Shown: positions 40,252 to 53,349 of the stretch, in pieces
Numbering within the stretch: the stretch's first letter is position 1
Layout: each line of letters starts with the position of its first letter
NCBI GenBank assembly: GCA_022496185.1
Contig: WTXG01000006.1
Location: 62,001 to 126,000, forward strand
Origin: Multifurca ochricompacta
Taxonomy: Eukaryota; Basidiomycota; Agaricomycetes; Russulales; Russulaceae
Direction of reading: 5' to 3'
Length of the DNA: 64,000 nucleotides
The notes under the pieces: generated by a model
Databases searched by the model: none
What the model was told of the DNA's origin: nothing
The model's input: the letters and a program-made list of their open reading frames with translations, nothing else
Program-made: the position numbers and the translations under genes

Positions 40252-41170
40252 CGAATAAATACGAGTATTTCAGACTGGAATAATATTTTACTTTTACTGC
40301 TGCTTCACCAGTACAGTGCACCTGTAGTAACTTCACCATTAGTTCGCAACACATATAAATCTGTAGATAAAGCATTTTGACTAAGGAAAGGCACGCGTGC
40401 TGCAACCAAAACCGAAACCGCGTCGCGTCAGACACACTACTCCCGCACGTCGACTACTGCCCGACATCTAGCATCAGCCCAAACGAGTACTATATCATCC
40501 TTCTGTTGATTTGGGTCAAAGGCATCAAGGGAACGTGTTCCCATGCTGGTCAATGACACTGGGTGTCAGTGCACACCTCACTTCCACAGCCTTTTGGTCA
40601 AGCAGTGGAAGGGTGGCTTTGAAAAAGAAGACATCCACATTCACACCCATTCCTTCTTTCCGTTGTCTCATTCCATTTACCAGGAAGAGGAGGGACATTT
40701 CACCCCAGTCTCATCTCCCTCCTCTGCAGTCTCTTCCCTGACTTTGAACTTGTAACCATCAACATTCTTGCAACTTTCCTCTCCAAGTTTATTGATTGCG
40801 TAAGACAAAGCGGTATGGAAACATGGAAAAAAGTTATGAGGGTAGAGGGGGGAACGTGCGGTTCGTTCGCTTGTGTGTATGATATAGTCTCCTCTCCTCC
40901 GAGCTTCTACACGTACATGGATGGCACCAAAGTCAAAGCTGCAAAAAATCAACAAGAGACCGTTCATTTTTGCACTGTTATACTTCAGAGGCCGCTGGAG
41001 GGTCATCGCGACTTCTGTACACACGAGTGCAGAAATTGTAAATAAAAATAAAATAAAATAAAATAAAATTGTAAACGAAACCGTACGGATAATTCCGACA
41101 GTATGCTTACATAAGTATCGCGTCGCGTCGAAACTACTGACGCGCCTTGCGCCGCCTGCTCTCCTGCTTT
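40252..41170. other. Intergenic region upstream of MSH2
   Basis: No supported gene. An A-rich AAATA repeat lies at 41038-41070 and a CGCGTCG repeat at 41121-41128. ORFs at 40511 and 40677-41024 lack family features. Confidence 0.55.
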
Positions 41171-44100
41171 ATGTCAGTCATGTACGGCAAAGGTAAAGAG
41201 AAAGATGACGAAACAGGTACTTTTTTTTCCCCTTTCCTTTCATTTCTTTTTCGCCCTCACTTACTATTATTCGAATCAAAGACTCTTTTGATCCTGGTTT
41301 CATCTCGTTCTTTAACAAGCTTCCTCCTATATCACCGGATACCAATGGCACCATTCGGCTCTTCTTTAGGAAAAGCGGCAATGATGACTTTTACAGCGCG
41401 CATGGGGCCGACGCACTCTATATTGCCCAGCACGTATATCGTACCAATTCTGTCCTCAAATATCTTGGTTCCGGAGGCAAGGCGACAGGCTTACCAAGTG
41501 TCACACTCAGGCCTACAGTTGCAACCTCCTTTCTCAGGGAAGCCTTGACAAGCAGGCAATTGAAGGTCGAGATATGGGTGCCTGAGGCTGGCCATGGCAA
41601 GAAGGTCTCAAAATTCAAGCTAGACAAAGTCGTAAGGCAAAGCAATTTCCTCTTCTCAGCTAAATTAACGCAATTGCAAGGCATCTCCCGGGAACCTTCA
41701 AGCCGTAGAAGATCTACTCTTCGTAAATAATGACATCCTATCTCCACCGGTCATTATGGCGGTGAAACTGGCGACTGCCCTCACAGTTCCAGGTTCGTCC
41801 AACAAAGCGAAGAGCAAGGCTGTCGGTATCGCATTTGCGGATACCAGCTTGCGGCAGTTTGGAGTTGCAGATTTCGTAGATAACGATTCGTTCTCCAATG
41901 TTGAGGTGTGCTCTTAGTCATACTCAACGTGCACGACAAGCTCACTGCTTGTCTTCCTTAGACTCTTGTTATTCAGTTAGGGATTAAGGAAGCGGTTATA
42001 CCTACGGGCACTGCCTCCGGCTCAACAGACCGTGATTTTGATCTCAAAAAACTCAAAGACATTCTCGACAGATGCGGTGTCGTGGTTACGGAACGAAAAC
42101 CCAGTAAGTCCATAGGCAGTGCTTGCCATATGCACTCACTTGGCACTTTTAGGCGAATTTATGGCAAAGACCATCGAAGAGGACCTCACGCGTATATTGG
42201 CACCCCTAACAACAGGAGCCAGCACAGCAGAGGGCTCCGCCTTGATTCGTACGTAGCACTCGTAAACAATTCCGTTATACTAACTTGGTCCCTTATGATA
42301 GCGCAGCTTAACCTACCTACTGCTCCCTCTGCTGTTGCCGCGCTGATCAGTTATCTCAGTCTTCTGTCCGATTCATCCAATCATGGTGTCTGGACTATCC
42401 GCACACACGACTTGGGGCAGTATATGCGCTTGGATGCGAGTGCTCTGCGCGCTTTGAACCTCGTGGACAGCGGAAACGTGAGTCTGGCTTTTGGGAAACA
42501 GAATCTATGAATCAACCCATTCTTTGATAGGGCCATGGAGCTAAAAATACCACCCTGCTTGGACTTTTGAACAAATGTAAGACTGCGCAAGGGACGCGGA
42601 TGCTAGGAAGCTGGTTAAAGCAGCCCCTTGTCAATCGTCATGAGATTTGTGCGTTATTTTAGCCAGGCATCCCAGCGAGTATTGATGCCCATCGCGATTA
42701 AGTAAAAAGGCAGGACTTGGTTGAGTTGTTTGTTGAAGACTCGAATGCGCGGAGGACACTTCAGGTAGGCCACGCCTCAGTGGTTGAGACAATGTGATCT
42801 CAACGGTAGTATAAGGATGACTTTATGAAACTTATGCCTGACATGAATCGCATATGTAAACGATTCCAGAAGTCCGTTGCTTCTCTCGAGGATGTCGTAC
42901 GAGTGTATCAGGCAGTCTTGAAGGTTACGTCCTTGTATCTCTAGATCGAATGGCTTTTAACGCATTCCCTCTCTAGCTTACCGGCCTTATCGAAGCTCTA
43001 AAGTATATTAAAACAAAGACCGATCGTGGCCGCGAGCTGATTCAAGAGACCTATCTGAGCAACCTTGAGGAGTACGCTGCCAGTCTTGATAAGTATGCCG
43101 AGATGGTCGAGAAAACCCTCGACCTCTCTGAGCTCGAAAGGCACAATTATGTCATAAAGCCAGACTACGACCCACGTCTGCAGAGGCTTGCAGACAAGAT
43201 CAGTGCAGCGCGAGATGGATTAGACGAAGAACATCGCGACGTAGCAGACGAACTTAATCTTGATCTTGACAAAAGCTACACCTAGAAAACTCGGCAACGT
43301 ATGGGTATTCGTTCCGGCTGACGAAAAATGTACGTGATTATGTTCTCGCGTGCCTTGTGTACCGTGTGACCATTCAACGGTTATACAGGATTCTCGAGTC
43401 ATCAGCAATAAGCGTAAATATATTGAACTCGGAACTGTCAAATCCGGAGTTTACTTCACAACATCAAAGTTAAAGAACTTCGCCATAGAGTACCAAGAGG
43501 CAACCGAAACCTACTCGCGAACTCAGAGCGGACTTGTCAAGGAGGTTGTGTCGATTGCATGTTCGTACGTTCTTTTTTTTCACGGAGTTCAGTTGAAGCC
43601 ATCCTTGCAGCTACGTATACCCCTGTGCTGGAGTCATTGAATGGCGTCCTTGCACATTTGGATGTGGTTTTGAGGTGACTGCGCATATCTCGGTTAATGT
43701 TGCTGTGACTCAAGCCTTATAGCTTCGCGCACGTTGCAGTTAATGCCCCTGAAGCATATGTGAAGCCCATAGTTGCCGAAAAAGGCTCGTCAAATCAATT
43801 ATCCATGGGATTGCCTCGTTAACTTCTATCTCACAGGCACCGGAGACCTTATCCTCAAAGATGCCCGGCACCCTTGCCTCGAAGTCCAGGACGACATAAG
43901 CTTCATTCCGAACGACGTGGAGATGGTCAAAGGCATGCTCTCCTGTCCTTGGATTGTCAGAGTTGTTGTTCATTTTCTCTTCCTTCCCGATAGACAAAAG
44001 CGAATTCCAAATTATCAGTTCGTTCTCAATTGTCATTTAGTGCTAGTCTGACCCAGAGATAACCAGCCGGTCCAAATATGGGTGGGAAAAGTACTTACAT

Positions 44101-45300
44101 TCGCCAAGTATGCTATGCCTTGTCTGTGCTGGCTGCCGCACTCGAAGGGCTCATTGCATGATACAGGTCGGTGTTATCGCGCTTATGGCGCAAATCGGGT
44201 CCTTCGTGCCTTGCTCGGAGGCTCAGTTACCTATCTTTGACTCGATTCTATGCCGCGTGGGTGCAGGGGACAGCCAGCTGAAGGGTATATCAACTTTCAT
44301 GGCCGAAATGTTAGAGACCGCGACCATTCTTAAAGTCAGTCTGTCGTTTCATTGGTAATCAACATGGCTTACAGGTCGCGGGGAACAGTCTGCCACCAAA
44401 GACTCGCTCATTATAATTGATGAGCTTGGAAGGGGTTCGTTGCACCCACAAATAGAATGAACATCCCATTCACGACTGCATGTATTAGGGACGTCCACTT
44501 ATGACGGATTTGGACTGGCCTGGTCTATATCCGAGTACGTTTCCGTCCTCATCCCCTGAACTGGTCTTTGCTTGTATTGATTGTCCACAGGAAGATCGCA
44601 TCCGAAATTCACGCATTCTGCTTATTTGCCACACATTTCCATGAGCTTACGGCGTTGGATCAAGAACTCGGCTATGTCAAAAATTTGCACGTAGTCGCCC
44701 ATGTCTCAGACTCTGACGGTCAGTCTAAGGAACATGACATCACATTGCTCTACAAAGTAGAACCTGGTGTGTTAACAAAGTCAACCAGCTGCAAGTCTAA
44801 CTGAAAAGGACATTAGGTGTTTCCGACCAAAGCTTTGGCATCCACGTCGCCAGAATGGCAAACTTTCCGGAACCTGTCATTCGAGTAATAGCTTCTGCCC
44901 TGATGTACGATCTGGTATCTGATTTGAGATCGTCTTAGCTTGCCAAACGCAAGGCTGAAGAACTAGAGGATTTTGGCACTGGTAGGTGTGTTACTATTCC
45001 ATATCGGTTCTAGGGTTTAACCATTCCGTCAGAGAAATATCGTCCCAAGAATCACAGTTCGCCCCAGAGGTCATCGAGAGTGGTGTTCAAATCGTTGAGG
45101 AATTATTAAAAACCTGGGCATCCCGAACCCCTTTGGGTAGATCCGCGGCTGCGGCTGACGATGAAGACATCATAATGTCGGATGATGATTCCTCCCCTTC
45201 CCCAGAAGCCCAACTGGACGAGCTCAAGAGCTGTTTCGCTGAGTATCAGAAAAGGATAGAGAGCAATGCATGGGTGCAAGTCCTCCTAGCATCCTTGTAG
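41171..45300 (+). CDS. MSH2: DNA mismatch repair protein MSH2
   Basis: MutS homologue that pairs with MSH3 or MSH6 to detect mismatches and small loops. Many exons. The start is ATG 41171 ([11 protein letters not shown]) or, nine bases on, 41180. Domain blocks: mismatch-binding start ([39 protein letters not shown]), connector ([17 protein letters not shown]), lever and clamp ([57 protein letters not shown]), then the ATPase: Walker [14 protein letters not shown] (44069 on), [17 protein letters not shown], Walker [18 protein letters not shown], and the conserved FATHFHELT. The helix-turn-helix end ([20 protein letters not shown]) and an acidic tail follow. All catalytic parts are present. Confidence 0.95.
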
Positions 45301-47337
45301 GTACTTCGCGATATTAGCGCAGATAAACAACACTAGTCCCTTGTGGACCATACTACCTGTATTAACCTCCCTCCTCTCTGTACCATATAAACATCCGAAC
45401 GTTCTATCTTCTGCGCCGTTGGAAGATGCTTTCTGTGATGATGGGGTCTCGCGCAGCCCTTGGATTCTTTGGACAGGCGTAAGGGTTGAGCCCCACGGCT
45501 CCCCCGCCTCCCCGCCTGAGTACGATCAGTTCTCTATCTTCACATATAATAAATATTTGGTCTTCCCGATCAGTAGTATGCTCATACTCACCATATAGCT
45601 AGAGCGTTGTCCTGAAACTGTGATTCTCGAGTATTTCATTTCCACTCGGGTTCGAATGCTATCTATCACGCACAGCGAGGGGTGTCGAGTCAGAGCTAGC
45701 AATCTACTCGCAGATCGTGGTGCACGCAAGTCGAAAGAGAATTCGGATTCGTGAAGTCTACAAGCTTTAGCTAGAGCCAAAACACTAGACTTCCCAGAAA
45801 TTGAACGAACGAACAGCTGAACATCATGGACAGCCTATCATACTACCTTTTGAACTTGTGCCTCGAGGCATTAACGATTTGTCTGAGTTGGCGACACCAA
45901 ACACTTAGTTTTACGAACAAGGACAAGAGGGCGCACCTTGAACCGGATACTATGCCAACTCTGGTGTGTCGAATATTTTCAGGGTGTTTGAAGCTATGAA
46001 ACGACATATGGCGATTCATGTCACACGACCCCATCTCAACCTGATGTATTGTGTATAAACGACATTGGGATTGGGTCTGGCAGCGTGACACTATCTCTAA
46101 AACGTTTATACCGCCTGAGGTATTAGCAACGGCTGCATCATGGTTAGGAGTATTACTTTCCATTCCATGTCCTAACGTTAACTCGTATAATGGAAATCTG
46201 ACGCTACTTAATTTCTCTCCTTTCGAGGCGTGGAACGCTATGCCGAACATTTCCTACTTAACCTCTCCCTTGATTTCCCAAGAATGTATGGCACGGTAAA
46301 GAACAGCAAATGTGCTTTCACGAGTATCTCAAGTTCGTTTTGTTTCTGACAATGAAGACTGGTATGATTGTGAGTGCCTGAGGTGCGAGCCAATACACCT
46401 CCTGGAGTGCCAGTTGTAACCGCTTGCGTATTTAGATCCGTTAAGATGGCCGATTCAACTCGTGTTCGCAGCTTCGCAAAAGGGCTACCCTGCGCGAATG
46501 TTCGCATGTAAATTGGAAGGCGGCCTGAAGAAGTGGAGGTGGCACAGAGTGGTCACGCATCCACTGTTGGTATTGGTGTGGTGAATGGCTCACACTCTTC
46601 AACATGGACAATTTCATTTTTCTAGATAGATAGACAGCGTAGGCAATTCCTCTATATTGTGTATGTGATATACATCTTGGGTTATCCTTTTTTAACTCGA
46701 GCGAGGTGTTGGCTACTGTCTATGTGCTCTCTGTAACACCATCAAGCAGTGTACAAACCTGAATGAGAGGTTTGGTGTACCACTGGGTACCCATGCAAGC
46801 CGCAACTCAACGTGCGCGTGTCAACAAGTTTTAACATCAAAGGTATGTATATACGTCTTTTCTGTTGATCGTAGTCCCGATCGCATATTTAAACCGTTTG
46901 TTGAGAGAATGATAATCGTATGCTTGCCCGGTCATGTCAACGGGTCAACTCGGCCAGGGCCAGGGACCATCTCCCAATGAGCCATTACCAGACTCGTTTT
47001 GTGATGTGATCAATGTTCATTCTTTGTCTAGACTTCTTTTCCTCTACCTTTGCCTTGCATCTGTCTCCTGAGGCCCATACTGCAGCGAACTTCGAACTTC
47101 ATCCATCCATCTGCAGTGGTCGCAGGCCAGGTGGGCAGAGGTAAAGACGGCCGACGAGCGTTTTGTATACGCTTATCCCATTTGCTAAGCGTAGCTCGTT
47201 TCTCGCTTGCAATCGACGTCCGGCATCCAACCCAACCTCAAATTGAACGTGCGGATTCATTCCCTGTGAAGCAACTCTCCTCCCCCATCCAAGCACGGCG
47301 CTCTGTCAATCCCCCTCATGTCCTCAGCACACAGTAA
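45301..47337. other. Gene-poor 2 kb stretch
   Basis: Between MSH2 and the membrane protein gene. Short ORFs on both strands (45843-46250, 46238-46507, 47050-47337) have no family features, and I see no consistent splice chain or RNA gene. Confidence 0.5.
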
Positions 47338-49996
47338 TGGCTCTACCTCCCCCCATCCGGCCCCCAGCTGACCATAGGTAGCCACCTTACAGTGAGTGGT
47401 ATGGTGATATGTCCAATCGATCATGCTGGTGACAACTTTGAAAGGTGAACCCTGGTTATCCTACTCACAATGGCCAGTCCCTCAAGTCGGGTGACCTTCC
47501 CGGAATTCTGGACTCGCCAGGCATTGCGGCGGTGGATGATGAGCACACACAATATCCAACCTTCAACCCTGAAAAACTGTACGATCCCCCCTACGAGGCA
47601 CATCATGATGCTGGCAAGTAATGTTTTGATCTACATATACGCTTGCTTACGTTGCTTACGTCGAATGAAGCACCGGCCCCTCCTGACAGCTCTCAGTGGA
47701 TCCCGATCCCGTTGAGAACTTGGTTCTGGGTATCTTATGTTCTCGTGCTCGTCGCAGGTGCCATCGCTTTGGAGGTTGCTCTTCACTTCAGTCACAAGAA
47801 TCACGGTACGTCATTTCTCTGAATACGCAATTATACGGGTGTTCCAATTCTCTAGGAAGGGTGGCCAACCAAAGAGAACGCAGAGAAGGGTATTTTGCAT
47901 TATGTATATGTGCGTTGGGACTCCGATGGTTAATACTCCTCGTTTACCGGTTGTGCGTATGCTCAGACGCTCCCCGCTGTTGGCGTGACTATGATTCTGG
48001 TTGGCATGTGGGCGTGGACAGACCTCGAAGTGAAGCGTTTGCAAGTGAGTCACTTCCTCATGAGCGCCGCTTCTTGCTCCAGCTCGCTGATCCCAATTCC
48101 TAAGCCCTACGTCGACCTTCTTCACGGAGGCTCCCCTCCTCAGCGTAGTTTACTCCTCGATTACACCCGTACACAGTCTGTCCCGAAATTTGCTTTTCCG
48201 CGTCTCTCGCTAACAGGTTCTAGTAATGCATTCGTCTGGGTGAAGGCAACTTCCAACCGGCATTACATAGTAGCACTTGCGTCCATCATGGCTCTAGTTG
48301 CTCTCTCTTTCCAGCCAGTTGCTGCCGCGCTGTTCAGTGTGCGTGACGCATATCAAACGCTGCCAGGTAACTCGTGAGATGGCACTAATCCTCCTACCAC
48401 CATTACTCACTGTCATGACTCAGAGACAAGTGTAAACAACCTCCGGGCAATATCACTTAACCAAGACCAACAAATCCAGGATCTGACGAGTACGTTTGTA
48501 GCCCGTGTTCTGTGAGTTTTATTCATGACTGTGTTGTATGGTATGTAGGTTTCTTGGGTGCTTCTGGGTTTGCGTCTGCCTCAATAGTGTACGGTCTCGG
48601 AGATCCAGCATTTATTCATGATGGCTACACACTTGGTGCCTTTGAGGTAAATTCGGTTCTCTGCTGCGCCAGTAACTCGAGCCTACCTGTTCTTCAGCTT
48701 CCTCTGAATTTGGCGACCAACGGAACATTGAAAGCGAACACTACTGCCATTCTTACAGACCCTGGATGCCGCGATCCGGATCGGGTACGTTAGCGACCGA
48801 TGGCCACGCTCACCCGGTTAACTGACCCCAAATTGCAGCCCGTCACAATGAACAGGTTTCCCGATGGCAGCGGTTGGAACAACAGCGCAACATTCAGTGG
48901 TTGTCAATTCTTCTGGCAAGTCGACAAGAGTTCGGTGCACAAGTTCGGTGCCGAGACCATGTCGAACTGCACCGTGTTTAACACGACCGATGTCTCCTTT
49001 GCGCCGGTGATCTTCTGGTTCTTCACATATAGCCCTACGGCGATGGCCTCTGTGACCATGTGCGTCCCAGAGATAACGTTGTTGAACGTCGAGGCGACGG
49101 TCGATCTTGCCTCTTCCAATCTTACGCATGTGAGACCACTCAGCAATCTCACGGTTGGGCAGGGTGTCTCTACAGAATACGCGGGCAATGTCACAGGGGC
49201 TCCGCTCTATGGACGGGCGTACAACGGCCTGAACTGGACGAATCTCGTGTCAGATCCTTTTGTGAATGCGCGAGCTGGAGCCATTCAGCTGCAGCTTCCC
49301 GCGGCTGTGTTTCAACATGCTGTTCAGAGTGCCGAGGGACTGACAGAGGCATTTGTTAACAATACGTTCGCTTCCCTGTCTGCGACCGTATATGTGGGTT
49401 CTTCCATCCTGTAAGTGTCCAACCGGGGCGAATTTGATATATTGTGTGCAGACGAAATATCTATCGATCCTCGCGACATTGTTGTACTTTGTCAGCGCAC
49501 CGCGACCGATGACAGTAACTGTGTCGACTTTCCAGAAGCGTCTTTTCTTATCGTACGTGGCCTCGATTTTTTTGACGCCGGATGAGTCTCAGCGAACGAA
49601 TCGTTTAGTGATGTAGCCGTTCACCTCCTCTCAATTGGGATGTTAGTCTTGGCCCTGTTCGGGACGATTATGCATCTGTTACACCGTTACGACCGACGCG
49701 GCCTACGATTGCTTCATGAGCCGGGTACACTTGCATCTGCCGCGGCCTTCACCGCGCAGACGCCGATGGCAGAGCTACTCGACGGACGGCAGAGACCAGA
49801 GGAAATAAATCAGGCATTACAGAACCTCCGGTTCCGGATAGACCCGCTTCGTATGAAAATAGTAACTGAAGGCGAGCCTGGTTACGAAACTGCCCAAAGT
49901 CCGACAGGATGGCGAAAGAGTTTCTTTGGCACAACTTTCCGACGGGGAGAACCGACGAACGGCGATGTACTTCCTGGGCCAAGTCCACCCAATTAA
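47338..49996 (+). CDS. Multi-pass N-glycosylated membrane protein, agaric family of unknown function
   Basis: Plus-strand gene of about ten exons. Readable order: a Pro-rich start (MALPPPIRPPADH, first intron unresolved), GYPTHNGQSLKSGDLPG, EHTQYPTFNPEKLYDPPYE, first membrane helix (WFWVSYVLVLVAGAIALEVA), second (LPAVGVTMILVGMWAW), LHGGSPPQRSLLLDYTR, third helix (HYIVALASIMALVALSFQ), a long extracellular domain with at least eight N-x-S/T sites (NSATF, NCTVF, NLTH, NLTV, NVTG, NWTN, NNTF) and a last helix (LSIGMLVLALFGTIMHLL) before a basic cytoplasmic tail. I recall the whole layout from many agaric genomes, where it is often multi-copy. It resembles fungal DUF3433-type proteins; role unknown. 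Confidence 0.78.
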
Positions 49997-50703
49997 TTGT
50001 TGACCCAGTGAGTAGATCGATCGACGACGTATTTTGATTATCACGGCGGCTTGAATCATTATTGATTGTAACTGCTCTGTGTTTCTGCTTCCTATCTATC
50101 TTGTGATTGATGTTGAACCTTTCTAATTTTTTTAAAATCAAATATAACATAATATAACATAAACATAACAGTAGTGAACAGCGGATAATAAGCCAAACTA
50201 AAGTTATGCTTATGTCAGCTTTTTGGCTTAGCCGGCTTGAATTATATAATATAGATCAGGTCCGCTTTGCCGCTGCCGCCGTGTCCGTGGGAAGGGAGGG
50301 AGGAGGAGGAAGGAAGGAAGGAAGGAAGGATAGTAGAGCGTAGGGAACAACAACCACAATGACAATGACGATAACGATAACGATGACGATGACAATGATG
50401 ACAACGACAGCGACCTTCCCTTCCTAACCCATCGGCATGCTAATCCAAACTAAACTAATCAACTAAACAGATTCTTGCTCTTTCTTATGCCCACGCCCAC
50501 GCCCAACCCACACTTCTCATGCTTCCCGAACTTACGTGACCATCTCCTGGAACCTGTCCCTACGTCAGCTGCCTTGTTTTTCATGTTTCATGTTGTTTCG
50601 TTCTAATAAATGAATTAGGGAACATCCAAAAGCGTTAGTTATAATATAACATAACATAACATTTAAATGAGATGATATAGCATCACCTCCTCGTACCGTC
50701 TCG
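49997..50703. repeat. Intergenic simple-repeat region
   Basis: Contains TAACA/TATAACA units at 50140-50170 and again at 50640-50662, GGAA repeats at 50295-50330, and GATAAC/GATGAC-like units at 50355-50415. No gene is visible; it is the promoter side of the P450 gene. Confidence 0.7.
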
Positions 50704-52836
50704 TTGGACGCCTCTACCCCTCCCCTCCTGGCCATTTGCGATGGTGCCATACTCTATGTTTCACCTCTTCCCCCCCTGGCCACAGGAGTTTCAGTCATCC
50801 ATTTCCTTTTCGCTCTAACGGTTATTGGCTTGACTCTGGCAATTTGTTCTGCATTCTACAATATTTACCTACACCCTCTGGCCCACTTCCCTGGTCCAAA
50901 GTTGGCTGCTGCATCAAAATTTTGGTTGGCTTATCAGGAATTTGTTCGAGGAATTTCCCTCTCTGACTTGCGCGACGAGCTTCACGCTCAGTACGGTGTG
51001 ACTTTATCCTCCTCCTCCTCACCTGCCCGCCTAATAACTTCCCCTTCCCTCCCTATACCACAAAAAAAAAACGACGTACGTTCGCATGGTGTCCGCGTCC
51101 GTAGGTGACATCGTCCGTTTGCAACCCAATTTGGTACGCCACCGAAATCAATTTCTCTTTCTCGTTTTGGTTGAGTATGCTTAGCTCCACTTTGCGAACC
51201 CACACGCGTACAATGAGATCTACAATTCGAAGAACAAGTGGGATAAGGATTTCGCAGTATATCACGCATTCGACATGGACAAGTCTTCCGCCTGCTTTAT
51301 TAAGTACCATGACGCAAAGCCCCGTAGGGACGTGCTCAGTCCAATGTTTTCTCGGACATCTGTCCTCCACATGCAGGACTTGATACAGGAACAGGTCAGT
51401 TTCTTTAACTAACCTCCTCACACCATTCATTATTTGAGCAGGTGACCATACTGTGTGATGCACTCGCAGCGCAATACGCAGCGGGAAAATCGAGCAACCT
51501 TTACCTCGGGTTTCGTTGCTTCGCGACGGACGTGCTCATGCACTTCTGCTATGCCAAGTCCCTTGAGGCGTCCAAAGCCCCAGACTTTGAGTCCGAGGTT
51601 GTACTCGCCCTTGAGGGATTCATTCCCTTATTGAGCGTTTGTAAATACTCGAGTCTTTTCGTCTGCCTCCTGCACTACTTCCCTGCCTGTATTGCCAAGA
51701 ACTTGGGCTCACCTGTTCTGGCGGCGCTTTTCCGTCTTCGCGAGGTTCGTGTGTGCGCTGTGCTGCTCTCGCTTATCTGCACTTACTTATCACGTGGATC
51801 CGTGGCTGATCTTGATTATTAAACTATAATCTATCTAAATAGCTTCTTGCCGCACAGATCGACGCTGTCTTGCGCGATCCGGCCGAACTCAAGTTCGCCA
51901 CACACCCGATCATTTATCATGCCCTTCTTTCCCCTGAGGCTAACAAGGGTCGCCCACTGCCCTCGCGCCAGAGTCTCTTGGACGAGGCTGGCATCCTCCT
52001 CGGTGCGGGCGCTGATTCAACAGGCGTCGCGCTCATGACCACAACCTATTACGTCCTACGTAACCCCGCAGTGCGCCACCGACTAGAAGCAGAGCTGCGT
52101 GAGGCCTGGCCCGTATTAGAAGAGGTCCCACGATACGAGGTACTGGAAAAGCTGCCCTACCTGGTACGTCATTCAGTCCCGTAGCCGCCCCAGAGAACTG
52201 GAACAGCTGGAACTACCTTCCCATTCTCCGTGGAGATGAGCTAACAGACATTCCATTAGACTGCCGTCGTCAAGGAAGGTCTGCGTATGTTCCCTGGCGC
52301 AATTGCCCACCCGCGCGTCGTACCCAGTGAGGGAGCCACTATATCAGGCTCATTCATTCCTGGTGGGGCAAGTTACATGTTTATTTTTAATCCCCTTCCC
52401 GTTCATTATGAAGTCTCTATTGACCTTTACTCGCGCACGCAGACGGTTGTAGGACAGGCCTTCGTATTTGTGCACCGATCGCCGCTAATGTACGAGCGTC
52501 CCGAGGAGTTCCTACCTGAACGATGGCTAGGGCCAAATGCCAAGGCGTGTGAGACGGCACTGAGCGTGTTCTCAAAAGGCCCACGTAGTTGCTTTGGAGT
52601 CAACTTGGCATACATAGAGATGCGAATGGGGATCGCGCATCTCTTCCGTAAATTTGAGCCACGGATGGACGAAGCGAGGTGCGCATTCCAGTTTTTATTT
52701 GTGTTGATCGTTTCCGTATGTTTAAACTGGATATTTTACTTTGGCTAGGCCTGCGAGTTTGAAGATCAAGGAGCATTTTGTGCCAGTCTTTGTTGGCGAG
52801 AACCTCCACGCGTACTGCGAACCGACAAAGAATTGA
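50704..52836 (+). CDS. Cytochrome P450 monooxygenase
   Basis: Haem-thiolate oxygenase, ER-anchored. N-terminal anchor (HFLFALTVIGLTLAICSAFY) and hinge (LHPLAHFPGPKLAAAS) come first. Then HAFDMDKSSACF, the C-helix region HDAKPRRDVLSPMFS, I-helix oxygen site AGADSTGVAL, K-helix KEGLR (ExxR), RPEEFLPERW, and the haem loop FSKGPRSCFG with ligand Cys at 52590-52592. The layout resembles trichodiene-oxygenase-like fungal P450s; the substrate cannot be told. Two oddities: the frame has no in-frame ATG before the anchor (it opens at a TTG, 50704, just after TGA 50668), so an upstream exon is missing or the start is lost; and the intron 52378-52442 has a GCAAGT (GC) donor. No oxygenase cluster surrounds it. 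Confidence 0.85.
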
Positions 52837-53349
52837 AGATAATGCGGAGTCCATCTTATTTTTTTTTTCGAGTCCCCAATCTTTATGATCACACTTACTG
52901 ACGGCCATATGACTTCACGAGGAAGGGGAATGTACTTGCTACTCGTAGTGCGCGTACACGATGTACAATGTTTCAAATAACATGTATTAGAGGGGGATTG
53001 CATATCCGTGCAACTATAAACGGCAAGAAAACAAAGCCACAACGGTCGGGATAGTGTGCTTCGCAAAGAAGGGTCCAGATTAAGAATATACAGTGTGGTG
53101 TGGCAGAACTCGATTACCTCCGAGCTCTGAGCCACGCTCTGGAATGGCTCAGCCAGGAGAAAATATACAAAGCTCAAGTATGAATGAAGGGCAATAGGTG
53201 TCGCGAAAAAGGAGTAAAACAACTAAAATAACGAAGATCCATTCATACGGTTCGTTAGAAGTCGTTAAGGTCGTGGCAAAGGTCATGAACGTTCATTAAA
53301 GAGTAAGAAAATGGAGAGAGACGTGATGAGGGACGAGGAGGGTTTGTGA
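52837..53349. other. Convergent 3' region
   Basis: Between the P450 stop and the stop of the minus-strand gene ending at 53350. No gene features are seen. Confidence 0.55.

Noticed and set aside
39797..40435. 212-codon minus-strand ORF
   Set aside because: Antisense to the C-terminal exons of the 39234-40251 gene; no motif of its own.
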